Shown piece by piece: positions 40,823 to 50,975 of a stretch of 64,000 bases of DNA (positions are counted from its first letter, which is position 1; each line of letters opens with the position of its first letter). A model generated the notes under the pieces. That model saw only the letters and a program-made list of their open reading frames with translations. It was not told the DNA's origin and did no database searches. The position numbers and the translations under genes were made by a program. This DNA is from Burkholderiales bacterium (GTDB taxonomy: Bacteria; Pseudomonadota; Gammaproteobacteria; Burkholderiales; Burkholderiaceae_C). The DNA is taken from contig JACPOK010000014.1 in the NCBI GenBank assembly GCA_016191525.1, positions 186,001-250,000 on the forward strand. Direction: 5' to 3'.

Positions 40823-42253
40823 ATGCAACGCGTAACGCCCGACCGCCCCTGGCCACTGTTTGACGTGGCGGCCACGCGCCGCATCGAACAGCGCGCCACT
40901 GCCGGCCTGCCGCTGCACGCGTTGATGCAGGCCGCCGGCCTGGCCACGGCGCGGCTGGCGCTGGCCCTGGCGCCCCACGCGAAGAACATCTGGATCGCCT
41001 GCGGCCCGGGCAACAACGGCGGTGACGGGCTGGAAGCGGCCATGCACCTGCGCGACTGGGGCAAGCAGGTCGCGGTGACATGGCTGGGCCAGCCCGCCAG
41101 CGCGCCGGCCGATGCGCTGTCGTCGTGGCAGCGCGCGCGCGACGTCGGCGTTGTGTTCGGTGATGAGCCGCCCGCCAGGTGGGACTTCGGCATCGACGCC
41201 CTGCTGGGCATAGGCGCCTCCCGCGCGCCGGAAGGCCGCATGGCGCAGTGGATAGCGGCGCTCAATGCCGGCGCTCCGGTGCTGGCGGTGGACGTGCCCT
41301 CCGGGCTCAACGCCGACACCGGCCATGGCATGGCCGTGCGGGCCCGCCACACGCTCAGCCTGCTCACACTCAAGCCCGGGCTTTTCACCGGCGAGGGGCG
41401 AGACGCGGCGGGCGAAGTGTGGTTCGACGGCCTGGGCCTGGTGCTGGCCGAGGACGAACCCACTGCGCGCCTGGCCGCGCCGCCTGCCGATGCGGCTCGC
41501 ATGCATGCCTCGCACAAGGGCAGCTACGGCGACGTGGCGGTGATCGGCGGCGCCGCCGGCATGACGGGCGCCGCCCTGCTCGCCGCGCGGGCTGCCCTGA
41601 CAGCCGGCGCGGGCCGCGTGTATGCGGGCCTGCTGGACGGCGGCGCGATGGCGGTGGACGCCTCGCAGCCCGAACTGATGATCCGCGCCTGGGATTCGCT
41701 GGACCTGTCGGCCATGAGCGTGGCTTGTGGCTGCGGCGCCGGCAACGCGGCGCGCACCGTGCTGCCCTGGGTGCTGTCCACCGCGCGTTCGCTGGTGCTG
41801 GACGCCGACGCGCTGAACGCGATCGCCGCGGACAGCCAGTTCCAGTCGCAGCTGCAGGCACGCGCGCAGCGCGAGGGCCGCGCCACGGTCATGACGCCGC
41901 ACCCGCTGGAAGCCGCGCGCCTGCTGGGCAGCAGCACGGCGCAGGTGCAGGCCGATCGCATCGCCGCCGCGCGGGAGCTGGCACAGCGCTTTGGCTGCGT
42001 GGTGGTGCTCAAGGGTTCGGGCACCGTGGTCGCCGCGCCGCACCAGGTGCCGGTGATCAACCCAACCGGCAATGCGCGCCTGGCCACGGCAGGCACGGGC
42101 GATGTGCTGGCCGGCATGGTCGCGGCGCGGCTGGCCTCAGGCGCTGCCGCCTTCAGCGCGGCCTGCGACGCGGTGCATGCCCACGGGCTAGCCGCGGACC
42201 GCTGGCCCGCAGGCGAGGCGCTGACAGCCTCCAGCCTGGCTTGCAGGCCCTGA
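40823..42253 (+). CDS. nnr: Bifunctional NAD(P)HX epimerase / ADP-dependent dehydratase
   Basis: 476 residues from ATG 40823; a GTG at 40814 overlapping the dadA stop is also possible. Repairs hydrated NADH/NADPH. N-terminal epimerase domain (WIACGPGNNGGDGLEAAMHL, VLAVDVPSGLNADTGHG) and C-terminal ribokinase-like dehydratase (SYGDVAVIGGAAGMTGA, ATVMTPHPLEAARLLG, NPTGNARLATAGTGDVLAG). Usual length about 490-500. The downstream boundary holds a palindromic repeat. Confidence 0.94.
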   Translation: MQRVTPDRPWPLFDVAATRRIEQRATAGLPLHALMQAAGLATARLALALAPHAKNIWIACGPGNNGGDGLEAAMHLRDWGKQVAVTWLGQPASAPADALSSWQRARDVGVVFGDEPPARWDFGIDALLGIGASRAPEGRMAQWIAALNAGAPVLAVDVPSGLNADTGHGMAVRARHTLSLLTLKPGLFTGEGRDAAGEVWFDGLGLVLAEDEPTARLAAPPADAARMHASHKGSYGDVAVIGGAAGMTGAALLAARAALTAGAGRVYAGLLDGGAMAVDASQPELMIRAWDSLDLSAMSVACGCGAGNAARTVLPWVLSTARSLVLDADALNAIAADSQFQSQLQARAQREGRATVMTPHPLEAARLLGSSTAQVQADRIAAARELAQRFGCVVVLKGSGTVVAAPHQVPVINPTGNARLATAGTGDVLAGMVAARLASGAAAFSAACDAVHAHGLAADRWPAGEALTASSLACRP

Positions 42254-42257
42254 TTTC

Positions 42258-42317
42258 AGAGGAAAAAAGGCCTGTGAAGCGCGCCAGCCTTGCGTAGGCA
42301 GCTATCGAAAAGATAGC
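42258..42317 (-). repeat. Palindromic mini-repeat, intergenic copy 3
   Basis: Read on the minus strand: GCTATC-ttttc-GATAGC (6-bp stem), TGCCTACGCAAGGCTGGCGC, then CACAGGCCTTTTTTCCTCTG. The last block is nearly the same as in the copy at 59843. It starts nine bases after the stop of the minus-strand SDR gene and fills the gap to the convergent nnr gene. Confidence 0.75.
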
Positions 42318-42326
42318 GCCGGCAGC

Positions 42327-43088
42327 TCAGCCGCGGCCGACGAAGGGCATTTTGGTGGCCATCACCGTGTGGAACAGCACGTTGGCTTCCAGCGGCAGAT
42401 TGGCCATGTACAGGATGGACTGGCCGACGATGTTCACGTCGATCAGCGGCTCGATGGCGATCTCGCCATTGGCCTGCGGCACGCCCTTGGCCATCTTGGC
42501 CGCCAGGTCGGTCATGGCGTTGCCGATGTCGATCTGGCCCACCGCGATGTCGTACTTGCGGCCGTCCAGCGCCGCCGTCTTGGTCAGCCCCGTCACGGCG
42601 TGCTTGGTGGCCGTGTAGGCGACGGAGTTGGGCCGCGGCGCATGCGCCGAGATGGATCCGTTGTTGATGATGCGGCCGCCCCGGGGGGACTGCGACTTCA
42701 TCACGCGGAAGGCCTGCTGGATGCCGTAGAACATGCCGTTCAGGTTGGTGTCCACCACGCGCTTCCAGTCCTCGATCGCGATGTCTTCCAGCAGCGTCTG
42801 GCCCAGGCCCATGCCCGCGTTGTTGAACAGCAGGTCGACCCGGCCCCACGCGCCGACCGTGGTCTCGAACAGCGCCTTCACCGAGGAAGGCTCGCTCACG
42901 TCAGTGGGCACGGCCAGGGCCCGGTCGGTGCCCGCGTCGGCCACGACCTGCTGCAGCGGCTCCACGCGCCGGCCCGCAATGGCCACGCGCCAGCCGTCGG
43001 CCAGCAGGGCCAGTGCGGCCGCCTTGCCGATGCCGCTGCCGCCGCCGGTGACGATGGCGACGCGGCCTGCCTGGGATGTGTTTGCCAT
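42327..43088 (-). CDS. Short-chain dehydrogenase/reductase
   Basis: 253 residues, classical SDR. Cofactor site [25 protein letters not shown], and the catalytic [20 protein letters not shown] (Ser-Tyr-Lys). The C-terminal part ([20 protein letters not shown]) is of a subgroup seen near fatty-acid or alcohol metabolism, but no substrate can be assigned. AAGGAGCACGAACC precedes the ATG (AGGAG nine bases upstream). Confidence 0.88.
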   Translation of the reverse strand: MANTSQAGRVAIVTGGGSGIGKAAALALLADGWRVAIAGRRVEPLQQVVADAGTDRALAVPTDVSEPSSVKALFETTVGAWGRVDLLFNNAGMGLGQTLLEDIAIEDWKRVVDTNLNGMFYGIQQAFRVMKSQSPRGGRIINNGSISAHAPRPNSVAYTATKHAVTGLTKTAALDGRKYDIAVGQIDIGNAMTDLAAKMAKGVPQANGEIAIEPLIDVNIVGQSILYMANLPLEANVLFHTVMATKMPFVGRG

Positions 43089-43110
43089 GGTTCGTGCTCC
43101 TTGTGTTTTT

Positions 43111-45330
43111 TCAGCGCCGCTTGCGGCTTTTGGGCTTGCCGGTGGCGGCCTTCTTGACGGCCGCCTTCAATGACTGGATGGGTGACCTGGGTGCGCGCTC
43201 GGCCGGTGCGGGGGCGGCCTTGCGCGCCGCCCGCTTGGTCGATGCCTTGGCAGGCACGCCCGCGCCGCGCCCGGAGCCCACGCCCTTGTCCTTGAGCGCG
43301 CCCGCCAGCAGTTCCTCGCCTTCACGCACCAGGCGGAAGTCGATCTTGCGGCCGTCCAGGTCGACCCGGCTGACCTGCACCCGCACGCGGGTGCCGATGG
43401 CATAGCGGATGCCGGTGCGCTCGCCGCGCAGCTCCTGGCGCGCCTCGTCAAACTTGAAGTACTCGCCGCCCAGCTCGGTGATGTGCACCAGGCCTTCCAC
43501 GTACATCGCGTCCAGCGTGACGAAGATCCCGAAGCTGGTGGCCGCGGTGACCACGCCGCCGTATTCCTCGCCCAGGTGCTCGCGCATGTATTTGCACTTG
43601 AGCCACGCCTCCACGTCGCGGCTGGCCTCGTCGGCCCGCCGCTCGTTGGCGCTGCAATGCAGCCCCGCGGCTTCCCAGGCCTGCACTTCGCGGCTGGGCG
43701 GCGCCGGCGCCTTCTTCAGCTTGTTCGAAGGCGCCCGCACGCGGCTGGCCAGCCGGCGCGCGAGCTTCTCGTGCGCTTCGCCCGGCGTGGGCAGCACCGG
43801 CAACTCGTACTTGCGGTGCGCCAGGATGGCCTTGATCACGCGGTGCACCAGCAAGTCGGGGTAGCGCCGGATCGGGCTGGTGAAGTGGGTATAGGCGTCG
43901 TAGGCCAGGCCGAAGTGGCCGGCGTTGATCGGCGTGTAGATGGCCTGCGACATCGAGCGCAGCAGCATCGAATGGATCTGCAGCGCGTCGGGCCGCTCCT
44001 TGGTGGCCTGCGCGATGCGCTGGAACTCCGCGGGCATCGGCTCGTCGCTGATGGTCTGGCCGACGCCGATGGCCTTGAGGTAGTTGCGCAGCACGTCCTT
44101 CTTCTCGGGCGTGGGGCCTTCGTGCACGCGGTACAGGCCCGGGTGCTTGCTTTCCTGGATGAAGTCGGCGCTGCAGACGTTGGCGGCCAGCATGGCCTCC
44201 TCGATCAGGCGGTGCGCGTCGTTGCGCGTGCGCGGCACGATCTTCTCGATGCGGCCGCTCTCGTCGCAGATGATCTGCGTTTCGGTGGTCTCGAAGTCCA
44301 CCGCGCCGCGCGTGTTGCGCGCCTTCAGCAGCGCGCGGTAGACGTCGTGCAGGTTCTCCAGGTCATTGATGCGGTCCTTGCGCCGAAGGGCTTCGGGCCC
44401 GCGCGTGTTGCCCAGGATCGCGGCGACCTCGGTGTAGGTGAAGCGCGCGTGGCTCCACATCACCGCGGGGTAGAACTGGTAGGCGTAGATTTCACCGGTG
44501 GCGTTGACCAGCATGTCGCAGACCATGCACAGCCGCTCCACTTCGGGGTTCAGGGAACACAGCCCGTTGGAGAGCTTTTCCGGCAGCATGGGAATCACAC
44601 GGCGCGGGAAGTAGACGCTGGTGGCCCGGTCGTACGCGTCGATGTCGATAGCGCTGCCCGTCTCCACGTAGTTGCTGACGTCGGCGATCGCCACCAGCAG
44701 GCGCCAGCCCTTGCCGCGGCCCACCTTGGCCGGCTCGCAATAAACGGCGTCGTCGAAGTCGCGCGCGTCCTCGCCGTCGATGGTGACCAGGGGCACGTCG
44801 GTCAGATCGACGCGGCCCTTCTTGTCCTGCGGCCGCACCTTGTCGGGCAGCGTGCGCGCCAGCGCGATGCAGGCGTCGGAGAACTCGTGCGGCACGCCGT
44901 ACTTGCGTACCGCGATCTCGATCTCCATGCCGGCATCGTCGATCTCGCCCAGCACTTCCTTCACGCGGCCCACGGGCTGGCCATACAGGCTGGGCGGCTC
45001 GGTCAGTTCGACGACGACAACCTGGCCGGCCTTGGCCAGCCCGGTCGCGCCTTTGGGGATAAGCACGTCCTGCCCGTAGCGCTTGTCTTCGGGAGCGACG
45101 AGCCACACGCCGCTTTCATGCAACAGGCGGCCGATGATGGGTTGCGGCGGGCGCTCGATGATCTCGACCACGCGGCCTTCGGGGCGGCCCTTGCGGTCGT
45201 GGCGCACGATGCGCGCCTTGACGCGATCCTTGTGCAGCACCGCGCGCATTTCGTTGGGCGGCAGGTAAATGTCGCTCTCGCCATCGTCGCGCGCCACGAA
45301 ACCGTGGCCGTCGCGATGGCCCTGGATCAC
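43111..45330 (-). CDS. rnr: Ribonuclease R
   Basis: 739 residues from GTG 45330, the only standard start between the gene and the divergent tRNA-Leu. The protein could begin a little earlier at a non-standard ATT (45372), since GLLDEFEG before the GTG resembles family N-termini. 3'-5' exoribonuclease for structured RNA: OB/CSD region ([20 protein letters not shown]), RNB catalytic site [18 protein letters not shown]1 domain near the end ([20 protein letters not shown]) and a basic tail ([14 protein letters not shown]). Confidence 0.94.
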   Translation of the reverse strand: MIQGHRDGHGFVARDDGESDIYLPPNEMRAVLHKDRVKARIVRHDRKGRPEGRVVEIIERPPQPIIGRLLHESGVWLVAPEDKRYGQDVLIPKGATGLAKAGQVVVVELTEPPSLYGQPVGRVKEVLGEIDDAGMEIEIAVRKYGVPHEFSDACIALARTLPDKVRPQDKKGRVDLTDVPLVTIDGEDARDFDDAVYCEPAKVGRGKGWRLLVAIADVSNYVETGSAIDIDAYDRATSVYFPRRVIPMLPEKLSNGLCSLNPEVERLCMVCDMLVNATGEIYAYQFYPAVMWSHARFTYTEVAAILGNTRGPEALRRKDRINDLENLHDVYRALLKARNTRGAVDFETTETQIICDESGRIEKIVPRTRNDAHRLIEEAMLAANVCSADFIQESKHPGLYRVHEGPTPEKKDVLRNYLKAIGVGQTISDEPMPAEFQRIAQATKERPDALQIHSMLLRSMSQAIYTPINAGHFGLAYDAYTHFTSPIRRYPDLLVHRVIKAILAHRKYELPVLPTPGEAHEKLARRLASRVRAPSNKLKKAPAPPSREVQAWEAAGLHCSANERRADEASRDVEAWLKCKYMREHLGEEYGGVVTAATSFGIFVTLDAMYVEGLVHITELGGEYFKFDEARQELRGERTGIRYAIGTRVRVQVSRVDLDGRKIDFRLVREGEELLAGALKDKGVGSGRGAGVPAKASTKRAARKAAPAPAERAPRSPIQSLKAAVKKAATGKPKSRKRR

Positions 45331-45380
45331 GCCCTCGAATTCATCGAGAAGGCCGGTGCCGGTGTGTCCAATATTTTTGA

Positions 45381-45388
45381 TATAGAAT
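45381..45388 (+). promoter_or_regulatory. Candidate -10 element for tRNA-Leu
   Basis: TATAGAAT lies 19-26 bases before the mature 5' end of the tRNA. No clear -35. The same short region must hold the divergent rnr promoter or start, and AGGAAAGGA on the minus strand just here resembles a ribosome-binding site for rnr. Confidence 0.4.
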
Positions 45389-45406
45389 CCTTTTCTTTCC
45401 TGAAAT

Positions 45407-45491
<85 letters not shown>

Positions 45492-45496
45492 ATCAT

Positions 45497-45528
45497 AAAG
45501 CCGGTTCAACGTCGTGTTGGCCGGCTTT
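45497..45528 (+). other. Hairpin after tRNA-Leu
   Basis: AAAGCCGG-tt-CAAC / GTTG-g-CCGGCTTT, a 12-bp interrupted stem starting six bases after the tRNA CCA. Only a weak T run follows (TTTCTTG), so it may be a processing hairpin or weak terminator ahead of the stronger one at 45553. Confidence 0.6.
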
Positions 45529-45552
45529 CTTGTATGTAAAAGCACAAGCCGA

Positions 45553-45576
45553 AGGCCGCCGTTGAGGCGGCTTTTT
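45553..45576 (+). terminator. Rho-independent terminator after tRNA-Leu
   Basis: GCCGCC-gttga-GGCGGC followed by TTTTT at 45572-45576. On the opposite strand no T run follows, so it acts on tRNA-Leu rather than on rimO. Confidence 0.8.
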
Positions 45577-45592
45577 GCTGTGTGCAACCTGT

Positions 45593-46999
45593 TCAAACGG
45601 GCACTGCCACGAGGTCGTGGCCCTGCGTGCCCACAATGCGCGCCTGCGTGAACTCGCCCACGCGCAACTGCTTGCTGATCTTCTCCGGGGGCTGCAGCAG
45701 CACCCTGCCATCAATCTCCGGCGCATCCGCGTACGAGCGGCCCACGCCGCCCTTGCGGCCCAGCGCGGGCGCCGAGTCCACCAGCACCTGCATGGTGGCG
45801 CCGATGCGCTGGCGCAGCTTGGAGGCGGAAACCTCCTCAGCCACGGCCATGAACCGGGCGCGCCGCTCTTCGCGCAGTTCCTGCGGCAGCATGCCCGGGA
45901 TGTCATTGGCGGCGGCGCCCTGCACCGGGCTGTAGGCGAAGCAGCCCGCCCGGTCGATCTGCGCTTCACGGACGAAGTCCAGCAGGTGCTGGAACTCTTC
46001 CTCGGTTTCGCCCGGGAAGCCCGCGATGAAGGTGCTGCGGATCACCAGCTGCAGGCAGGCCTCGCGCCAGCGCTGGATGCGCTCCATGTTCTTCTCGCCG
46101 CTGGCCGGCCGCTTCATGCGGCGCAGCACATCGGGATGGCTGTGCTGGAACGGGACGTCCAGATACGGCAGCACCTTGCCGGTGGCCATCAGCGGGATCA
46201 CCTCATCCACAGATGGGTACGGGTACACATAGTGCAAGCGCACCCATGCGCCATAAGGCTCGGCAATTTCGCCCAGCGCCTGCGCGAGTTCGAGCATGCG
46301 GGTGCGGATGGGCTTGCCGTCGTAGAAGCCGGTGCGGTACTTCACGTCCACGCCGTAAGCCGAGGTGTCCTGGCTGACCACCAGCAGTTCCTTCACCCCG
46401 CCCTCAAACAGCGCCTTCGCTTCCTTGAGCACATCGCCGATGGGCCGCGACACCAGGTCGCCGCGCATCGAGGGGATGATGCAGAAGGTGCAGCGGTGGT
46501 TGCAGCCCTCGCTGATCTTCAGGTAGGCGTAGTGACGCGGCGTGAGCTTGATGCCGGCTATGCCGAACGAGTTGCGCGCCGGGTCGGGCAACAGGTCCAC
46601 GAAGGGGTCGTGCGGCTTGGGCAGGTTCAGGTGCACCGCGTCCATCACCTCCTGCGTGGCGTGCGGGCCGGTCACGGCCAGCACCGAAGGGTGCATCTGC
46701 CTGACCAGGTTGCCGCCGGCCTCGCCCGCTTTCGCGCCCAGGCAGCCGGTGACGATGACGCGGCCGTTGGCGGCCAGCGCCTCGCCGATCGTGTCCAGGC
46801 TTTCCTTCACGGCATCGTCGATGAAGCCGCAGGTGTTGACGATGACGAGGTCAGCGCCTTCAAACGTCTTGGAGGTCTGGTAGCCCTCTGCGGAAAGCTG
46901 CGTCAGGATGAGTTCGGAATCCGTCAGGGCCTTGGGGCAGCCCAGGCTGACGAACCCGACTTTGGGTGTTCTGGTTTCGGGGGGGAGAACTTCGCTCAT
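45593..46999 (-). CDS. rimO: Ribosomal protein S12 methylthiotransferase RimO
   Basis: 468 residues. Radical-SAM enzyme that methylthiolates Asp89 of S12. N-terminal UPF0004 domain with Fe-S cysteines ([36 protein letters not shown]), radical-SAM motif [19 protein letters not shown], and a C-terminal TRAM domain. Complete and of usual length. Confidence 0.96.
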   Translation of the reverse strand: MSEVLPPETRTPKVGFVSLGCPKALTDSELILTQLSAEGYQTSKTFEGADLVIVNTCGFIDDAVKESLDTIGEALAANGRVIVTGCLGAKAGEAGGNLVRQMHPSVLAVTGPHATQEVMDAVHLNLPKPHDPFVDLLPDPARNSFGIAGIKLTPRHYAYLKISEGCNHRCTFCIIPSMRGDLVSRPIGDVLKEAKALFEGGVKELLVVSQDTSAYGVDVKYRTGFYDGKPIRTRMLELAQALGEIAEPYGAWVRLHYVYPYPSVDEVIPLMATGKVLPYLDVPFQHSHPDVLRRMKRPASGEKNMERIQRWREACLQLVIRSTFIAGFPGETEEEFQHLLDFVREAQIDRAGCFAYSPVQGAAANDIPGMLPQELREERRARFMAVAEEVSASKLRQRIGATMQVLVDSAPALGRKGGVGRSYADAPEIDGRVLLQPPEKISKQLRVGEFTQARIVGTQGHDLVAVPV

Positions 47000-47028
47000 C
47001 CCCCTATTGTCCCAGCTATGCGATTGAC

Positions 47029-47541
47029 TTATCTTTTCATCCCGAATGCACCGAGCATCTGCTCCTGCATCTTGTCAAACATGGTCTTGGACTGCTCGAC
47101 GTAATTGCCCATCATCCCCTGCATCAGCGGGTTCTGCATGTTCACGAACTGCGCCCACATCTCGGGCGTCACGGTCTTGGACTGCTCCGCCAGCTTGGCC
47201 TGGATGTCGGTAAAGGCCTGCACGTTTTTCTCAAGGTACGAGCCCATGAAACCCTGCGCGGCGTGGCCGTAGAAACGGATCAGGTTGCCCAGGGCTGCTT
47301 CGCTGAACATCGGCGAGCCGCCCGCTTCCTCCTCCAGGATGATCTGCAGCAGGATGGCGCGCGTCAGGTCGTCGTTGGTCTTCGCGTCGCGCACCACGAA
47401 CGGCTCGCTGTCCATCACCAGCTGCTTGACCTCGGTCAGCGTGATGTAGGTGGAGGTGTCCGTGTCGTAGAGCCGCCGGTTGGGATACTTCTTGATGACG
47501 CGCTGCGCCGGCTTGGCGGCGGTGGCTTTCTTGCTTTGCAC
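47029..47541 (-). CDS. phaR: Polyhydroxyalkanoate synthesis regulator PhaR
   Basis: 170 residues from GTG 47541, which has AGGAG eight bases upstream; the ATG 57 bases earlier lacks support. Binds DNA and poly-3-hydroxybutyrate and represses phasin genes. N-terminal PHB/DNA-binding domain [24 protein letters not shown] sequence and [25 protein letters not shown] block are the family signatures; C-terminal helices are Met/Gln rich. Implies PHB storage in this organism, in line with the hydroxybutyrate dehydrogenase gene at 50976. Confidence 0.93.
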   Translation of the reverse strand: MQSKKATAAKPAQRVIKKYPNRRLYDTDTSTYITLTEVKQLVMDSEPFVVRDAKTNDDLTRAILLQIILEEEAGGSPMFSEAALGNLIRFYGHAAQGFMGSYLEKNVQAFTDIQAKLAEQSKTVTPEMWAQFVNMQNPLMQGMMGNYVEQSKTMFDKMQEQMLGAFGMKR

Positions 47542-47667
47542 TGGGAAGGCTCCTGGCAACCGGGCGAACACCCGGTGCGGTGTATTGCACTGCAACACAT
47601 TCTAGGGAGCCGGTCCCAAGCAAAACCCCAAGGTTTACCCTGAGGATGGAAGAAGGAACCGGAATAT

Positions 47668-47744
47668 TGGTAGGCGCGATTGGACTCGAACCAACGACCC
47701 CCACCATGTCAAGGTGGTGCTCTAACCAGCTGAGCTACGCGCCT
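47668..47744 (-). tRNA. tRNA-Val (GAC)
   Basis: 77 nt with encoded CCA. Acceptor AGGCGCG pairs with CGCGCCT; D arm GCTC-AGCTGGTTA-GAGC; anticodon arm CCACC-TTGACAT-GGTGG gives GAC; T arm GTTGG-TTCGAGT-CCAAT. Located between phaR and relA on the same strand. Confidence 0.98.
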
Positions 47745-47768
47745 AAATAAAGTCTGTCCGAGCCCTCG

Positions 47769-47777
47769 ATTATAGCA
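47769..47777 (-). promoter_or_regulatory. Extended -10 promoter for tRNA-Val
   Basis: TGCTATAAT on the minus strand, a perfect TATAAT with an extended TGn, just after the relA stop. Predicted start near 47762, about 18 bases before the mature tRNA end. Confidence 0.65.
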
Positions 47778-47786
47778 GAGCGCGAC

Positions 47787-49988
47787 TTAACGCCTGCGCG
47801 CGGAGCGCACACCCTGCACGTCGGCCACCACTGAAAGCACCTTGTTCAGGCGCGCCGAATCGGCAATTTCGACCGTGAAGGTCATCCACGCGGTACCCTT
47901 CACCGACTGGGTCTGCACGCCGATCACATTCATCTTTTCCTTGGCGAAGACCTCGGAGATGTCACGCAACAGGCCTTGCCGGTCTGCCGCCTCGACCGAG
48001 ACGTCCACCGGATAGACAGCGGCTCCCTCGGTCTTCGGCTTGCCCCACTCCACCTCGATCACGCGCTCGACGCTGCGCGCGGCGAGCTCGCGGAAATTGC
48101 TGCAGTCGCTGCGGTGGATGCTCACGCCCTTGCCGCGCGTGACGAAGCCGCCGATCGCGTCCGGCGGCGCGGGCTTGCAGCATTTGGCAAGCTGCGTCAT
48201 CAGTGAATCCAGCCCCACTACCAGCACGCCGCCCTTGGGCGTCTTCTCGGCGGCGCGCGGCTTTTTCAGCAGGAACTCGTCCTGCGGCAGCGGCGCCTCG
48301 GGCGGCCGCAGAAGCATCTCGATGTTGCGCAGGGAGAACTCGTCCTTGCCCACCACCGCGAACAGGTCGTCGGCCGACTTGAAGCCCAGCTGCGAAGCCA
48401 GGTCCTCCAGCTTCATGGCCGTCCTGCCCTCGCGCTGCAGCAGTTTTTCCACCAGTTCGCGGCCGCGCGCCACGGTCTCGTGCTTGACCTGCTCGTTGAA
48501 CCAGGCCCGCACCTTGGCCTTGGCGCGGTGGCTGGCCAGGAAGCCCAGTTCCGCATTGAGCCAGTCACGCGAGGGTCCGCCCTCCTTGACCGTGGTCACC
48601 TCCACCGTCTGGCCGTTCTGCAACGGCGTGTTCAGCGGCACCATGGCGCCATCCACCTTGGCCCCGCGGCAACGGTGGCCCAGGCTGGTATGCACGCTGT
48701 AGGCAAAATCCACCGGCGTCGCACCCTGCGGCAGTTCAACAATGGCGGCGTCAGGCGTCAGCACGTAGATGCGGTCGTCGAACAGGCCCTCGCCGGAACC
48801 GGCCAGGTCGCGCTCCCAGGCCAGCAGCTGGCGCAGCACCGCGATCTTGGCGTCGTATTCCCCGCTGGCGGCCACGCCCGCGTAGCCCTTGCTGCCCGCT
48901 TCCTTGTAGGCCCAGTGCGCCGCAACGCCGTGCTCGGCGTGGTCGTGCATGGCCTGGGTGCGGATCTGGATCTCGATCGGCTTGCCTGCCTCATCGCGCA
49001 CCACGGTGTGCAGCGACTGATAGCCGTTGGCCTTGGGCCTGGCGATGTAGTCGTCGAACTCCGAGGCAATGGAGTCGAACTGGTCGTGCACCCAGCTCAG
49101 GGCCGCGTAGCAATCCTTCACGTCCGGCACGATCACGCGCAGCGCCCGGATGTCGAACACATGGTCGAAGTCCACAGATTTGCCGCGCATCTTCTTGACG
49201 ATGCTGTAGATGTGCTTGGGCCGGCCGTGCACCTGCGCATGGATCCCCTGGTTGCGCAGCTGTGCCTCAAGCGTGGTGCGAAGCTGCTCCACGTAGCCTT
49301 CGCGCTCGACACGCTTTTCGTCGAGCAGGCCCGCCACCTTCTTGTAGGTCTCCGGCTCAAGGAAGCGGAAGGCCAGGTCTTCCATCTCCCACTTGACCTG
49401 CCAGATGCCGAGCCGGTTGGCCAGCGGCGCGAACACGTTGAGTGCCTCGCGCGCCACGCTGGGCGGCGCGACGCCCTTGCGTGCCGCATGGAAGCGCAGC
49501 GTCTGCAGGCGCGAGGCCAGCCGCAGCATCACAACCCGCAGGTCGCGCGAGAACGCCAGCAGCATCTTGCGCACCGTCTCGGTCTGCGCGCGGGCATCGT
49601 CCAGGCGGTGGCCGGCATCCTCGGCGCTGCGCGTCTGTTCCTGCACCTTCACCAGCTTGGTGGTCTCGGATGCGAGCGCCGCGTAGTTCTCGCCGAAGGC
49701 CTTGGCGATCACCTCCTGCGGCTTGTTCAGGTGCGTGCTGGCATACACCAGGTAGCTGGCCGCCTGCATGGCCTCGGAGCCGCCCATGGACTTCAGGATG
49801 TCGGCCACGGCGTCCGCGTGGGCCAGCGTGTTCTCGCCGGTGTCCAGCGTTTCACCGGCGATGAACGGCTCGGCGAAGGCGCGGGCGCGCGCCAGCGCGT
49901 TGGCCTGCACCGGCAGGCTCTGTTCGGCCGCCGCGATCAGTTCGGGGACTTGCGCGGAGTCAGGTTGCTCCGCTGTCAGGCTTTTCAT
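47787..49988 (-). CDS. relA: (p)ppGpp synthetase RelA
   Basis: 733 residues from ATG 49988, inside the 3' end of the hydrolase gene; a TTG ten codons upstream is less likely. Makes (p)ppGpp in response to uncharged tRNA on ribosomes. The N-terminal hydrolase-like domain is degenerate: the region around SYLVYASTHLN lacks the His-Asp pair of SpoT. Synthetase motifs RPKHIYSIVKKMRGK and FDDYIARPKANGYQSLHT are intact; TGS domain (VLTPDAAIVELPQGATPVDF) and C-terminal ACT domain (GLLRDISEVFAKEKMNVIGV) follow. Confidence 0.93.
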   Translation of the reverse strand: MKSLTAEQPDSAQVPELIAAAEQSLPVQANALARARAFAEPFIAGETLDTGENTLAHADAVADILKSMGGSEAMQAASYLVYASTHLNKPQEVIAKAFGENYAALASETTKLVKVQEQTRSAEDAGHRLDDARAQTETVRKMLLAFSRDLRVVMLRLASRLQTLRFHAARKGVAPPSVAREALNVFAPLANRLGIWQVKWEMEDLAFRFLEPETYKKVAGLLDEKRVEREGYVEQLRTTLEAQLRNQGIHAQVHGRPKHIYSIVKKMRGKSVDFDHVFDIRALRVIVPDVKDCYAALSWVHDQFDSIASEFDDYIARPKANGYQSLHTVVRDEAGKPIEIQIRTQAMHDHAEHGVAAHWAYKEAGSKGYAGVAASGEYDAKIAVLRQLLAWERDLAGSGEGLFDDRIYVLTPDAAIVELPQGATPVDFAYSVHTSLGHRCRGAKVDGAMVPLNTPLQNGQTVEVTTVKEGGPSRDWLNAELGFLASHRAKAKVRAWFNEQVKHETVARGRELVEKLLQREGRTAMKLEDLASQLGFKSADDLFAVVGKDEFSLRNIEMLLRPPEAPLPQDEFLLKKPRAAEKTPKGGVLVVGLDSLMTQLAKCCKPAPPDAIGGFVTRGKGVSIHRSDCSNFRELAARSVERVIEVEWGKPKTEGAAVYPVDVSVEAADRQGLLRDISEVFAKEKMNVIGVQTQSVKGTAWMTFTVEIADSARLNKVLSVVADVQGVRSARRR

Positions 49989-50898
49989 CGGGAAATTCTT
50001 GCAGCAGGAAGGAGGCAACGGCCTCCACCTGGTCGTTGTTCACAAAAGTCGGCGCGTGGCCCACGCCGTCGAATTCCACCAGCCGGGCCTTCGGACCGCG
50101 CTGCGTCATCGCATCCGCCGTTTCGCGCGACAGCACGTCGGACTCGCGGCCCCGCGTGAGAAGCGTGCGGGCCTTGATGTTGTCATACAGCTGCCACAGC
50201 GTCGCCGTGCCCTGCGCGGCGGCCTCTTCGGTCACGGTGCGGAACGCCGCGCCGATGGCGGGGTCATAGTGCAGCGTGAAGCCGCCTTCGGGCAACTCGC
50301 GCACCATGGGTTGGGACAGCGCCAGCCACTGCGCCGGCGTGTGGGGACCAAAAGTGGCGGAAATGGCGAGCATCGCGTCAGCCGCCTGCTGTACCGAGTC
50401 AAAGCGGCCGGTGTTGCCCAGGTAGGAGCCGATGCGTGCCAGCGCCTGCCACTGGATCAGTGGCCCGACGTCGTTGATGACGAGCCGCTCCACCGCTACC
50501 GGCAGCGGCAGCCCGGGCGTGCCGGCCAGCGCCATGCTGATCAGGCCGCCCATGCTGGTTCCAACGCAATCGAGCCTGCCGATGGCCTGCTGCTTGTGCA
50601 GTTGCGCCAGCAGGGCCAGCATGTCCCCGGCGTAGGTTGGCAGCTGGTAGCCCGCCGGGTCCTTCAGCCAATCGCTGCGGCCGCGCCCCACCACGTCGGG
50701 GCAGACCACGCGCAAGGGATGCGAAGAGCGGGAGACCAGCGCCTGCGCCAGGACGTCGAAATCGCGCCCCTGGCGCGAGATGCCGTGCATGCAGATCACC
50801 ACGTGCGAAGCCCGCGCGTCGCCCCATTGCCAGTACGCCATGCGGTGCCCGCCGGAAGTGTCGGGACAGGGTACGTAGTTCAGCGTAGGTTGAGGCAT
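49960..50898 (-). CDS. Alpha/beta hydrolase
   Basis: 312 residues from ATG 50898 (MPQPTLNYVPCPD). Oxyanion region VVICMHGISRQGRDFD, nucleophile elbow CVGTSMGGLI (G-x-S-x-G), and the catalytic His in FDGVGHAPTF. Substrate unknown; the sequence resembles esterase-type hydrolases. It overlaps the start of relA by 29 bases and diverges from the hydroxybutyrate dehydrogenase gene. Confidence 0.88.
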   Translation of the reverse strand: MPQPTLNYVPCPDTSGGHRMAYWQWGDARASHVVICMHGISRQGRDFDVLAQALVSRSSHPLRVVCPDVVGRGRSDWLKDPAGYQLPTYAGDMLALLAQLHKQQAIGRLDCVGTSMGGLISMALAGTPGLPLPVAVERLVINDVGPLIQWQALARIGSYLGNTGRFDSVQQAADAMLAISATFGPHTPAQWLALSQPMVRELPEGGFTLHYDPAIGAAFRTVTEEAAAQGTATLWQLYDNIKARTLLTRGRESDVLSRETADAMTQRGPKARLVEFDGVGHAPTFVNNDQVEAVASFLLQEFPDEKPDSGAT

Positions 50899-50975
50899 GG
50901 CGGTGAAAAAACCGCATACTGTGCGGCTGCAATTTTTGTGCTTTGACGCCATCCTAATTCAATACGGAGTCCATC

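Noticed and set aside
44646..44656. TCGATAGCGCTG inside rnr as a further repeat copy
   Set aside because: Only the half-core is present, with no partner GCTAT and no tail; fits normal coding.
45371..45386. ATATTTTTGATATAG before tRNA-Leu as a repeat copy
   Set aside because: No GCTAT/ATAGC palindrome and no GC-rich tail; better explained as promoter sequence.
49960..49988. Overlap of the alpha/beta hydrolase and relA as a sign of a fused or misassembled gene
   Set aside because: Both proteins have complete, separate domains; a 29-base overlap is compatible with translational coupling.
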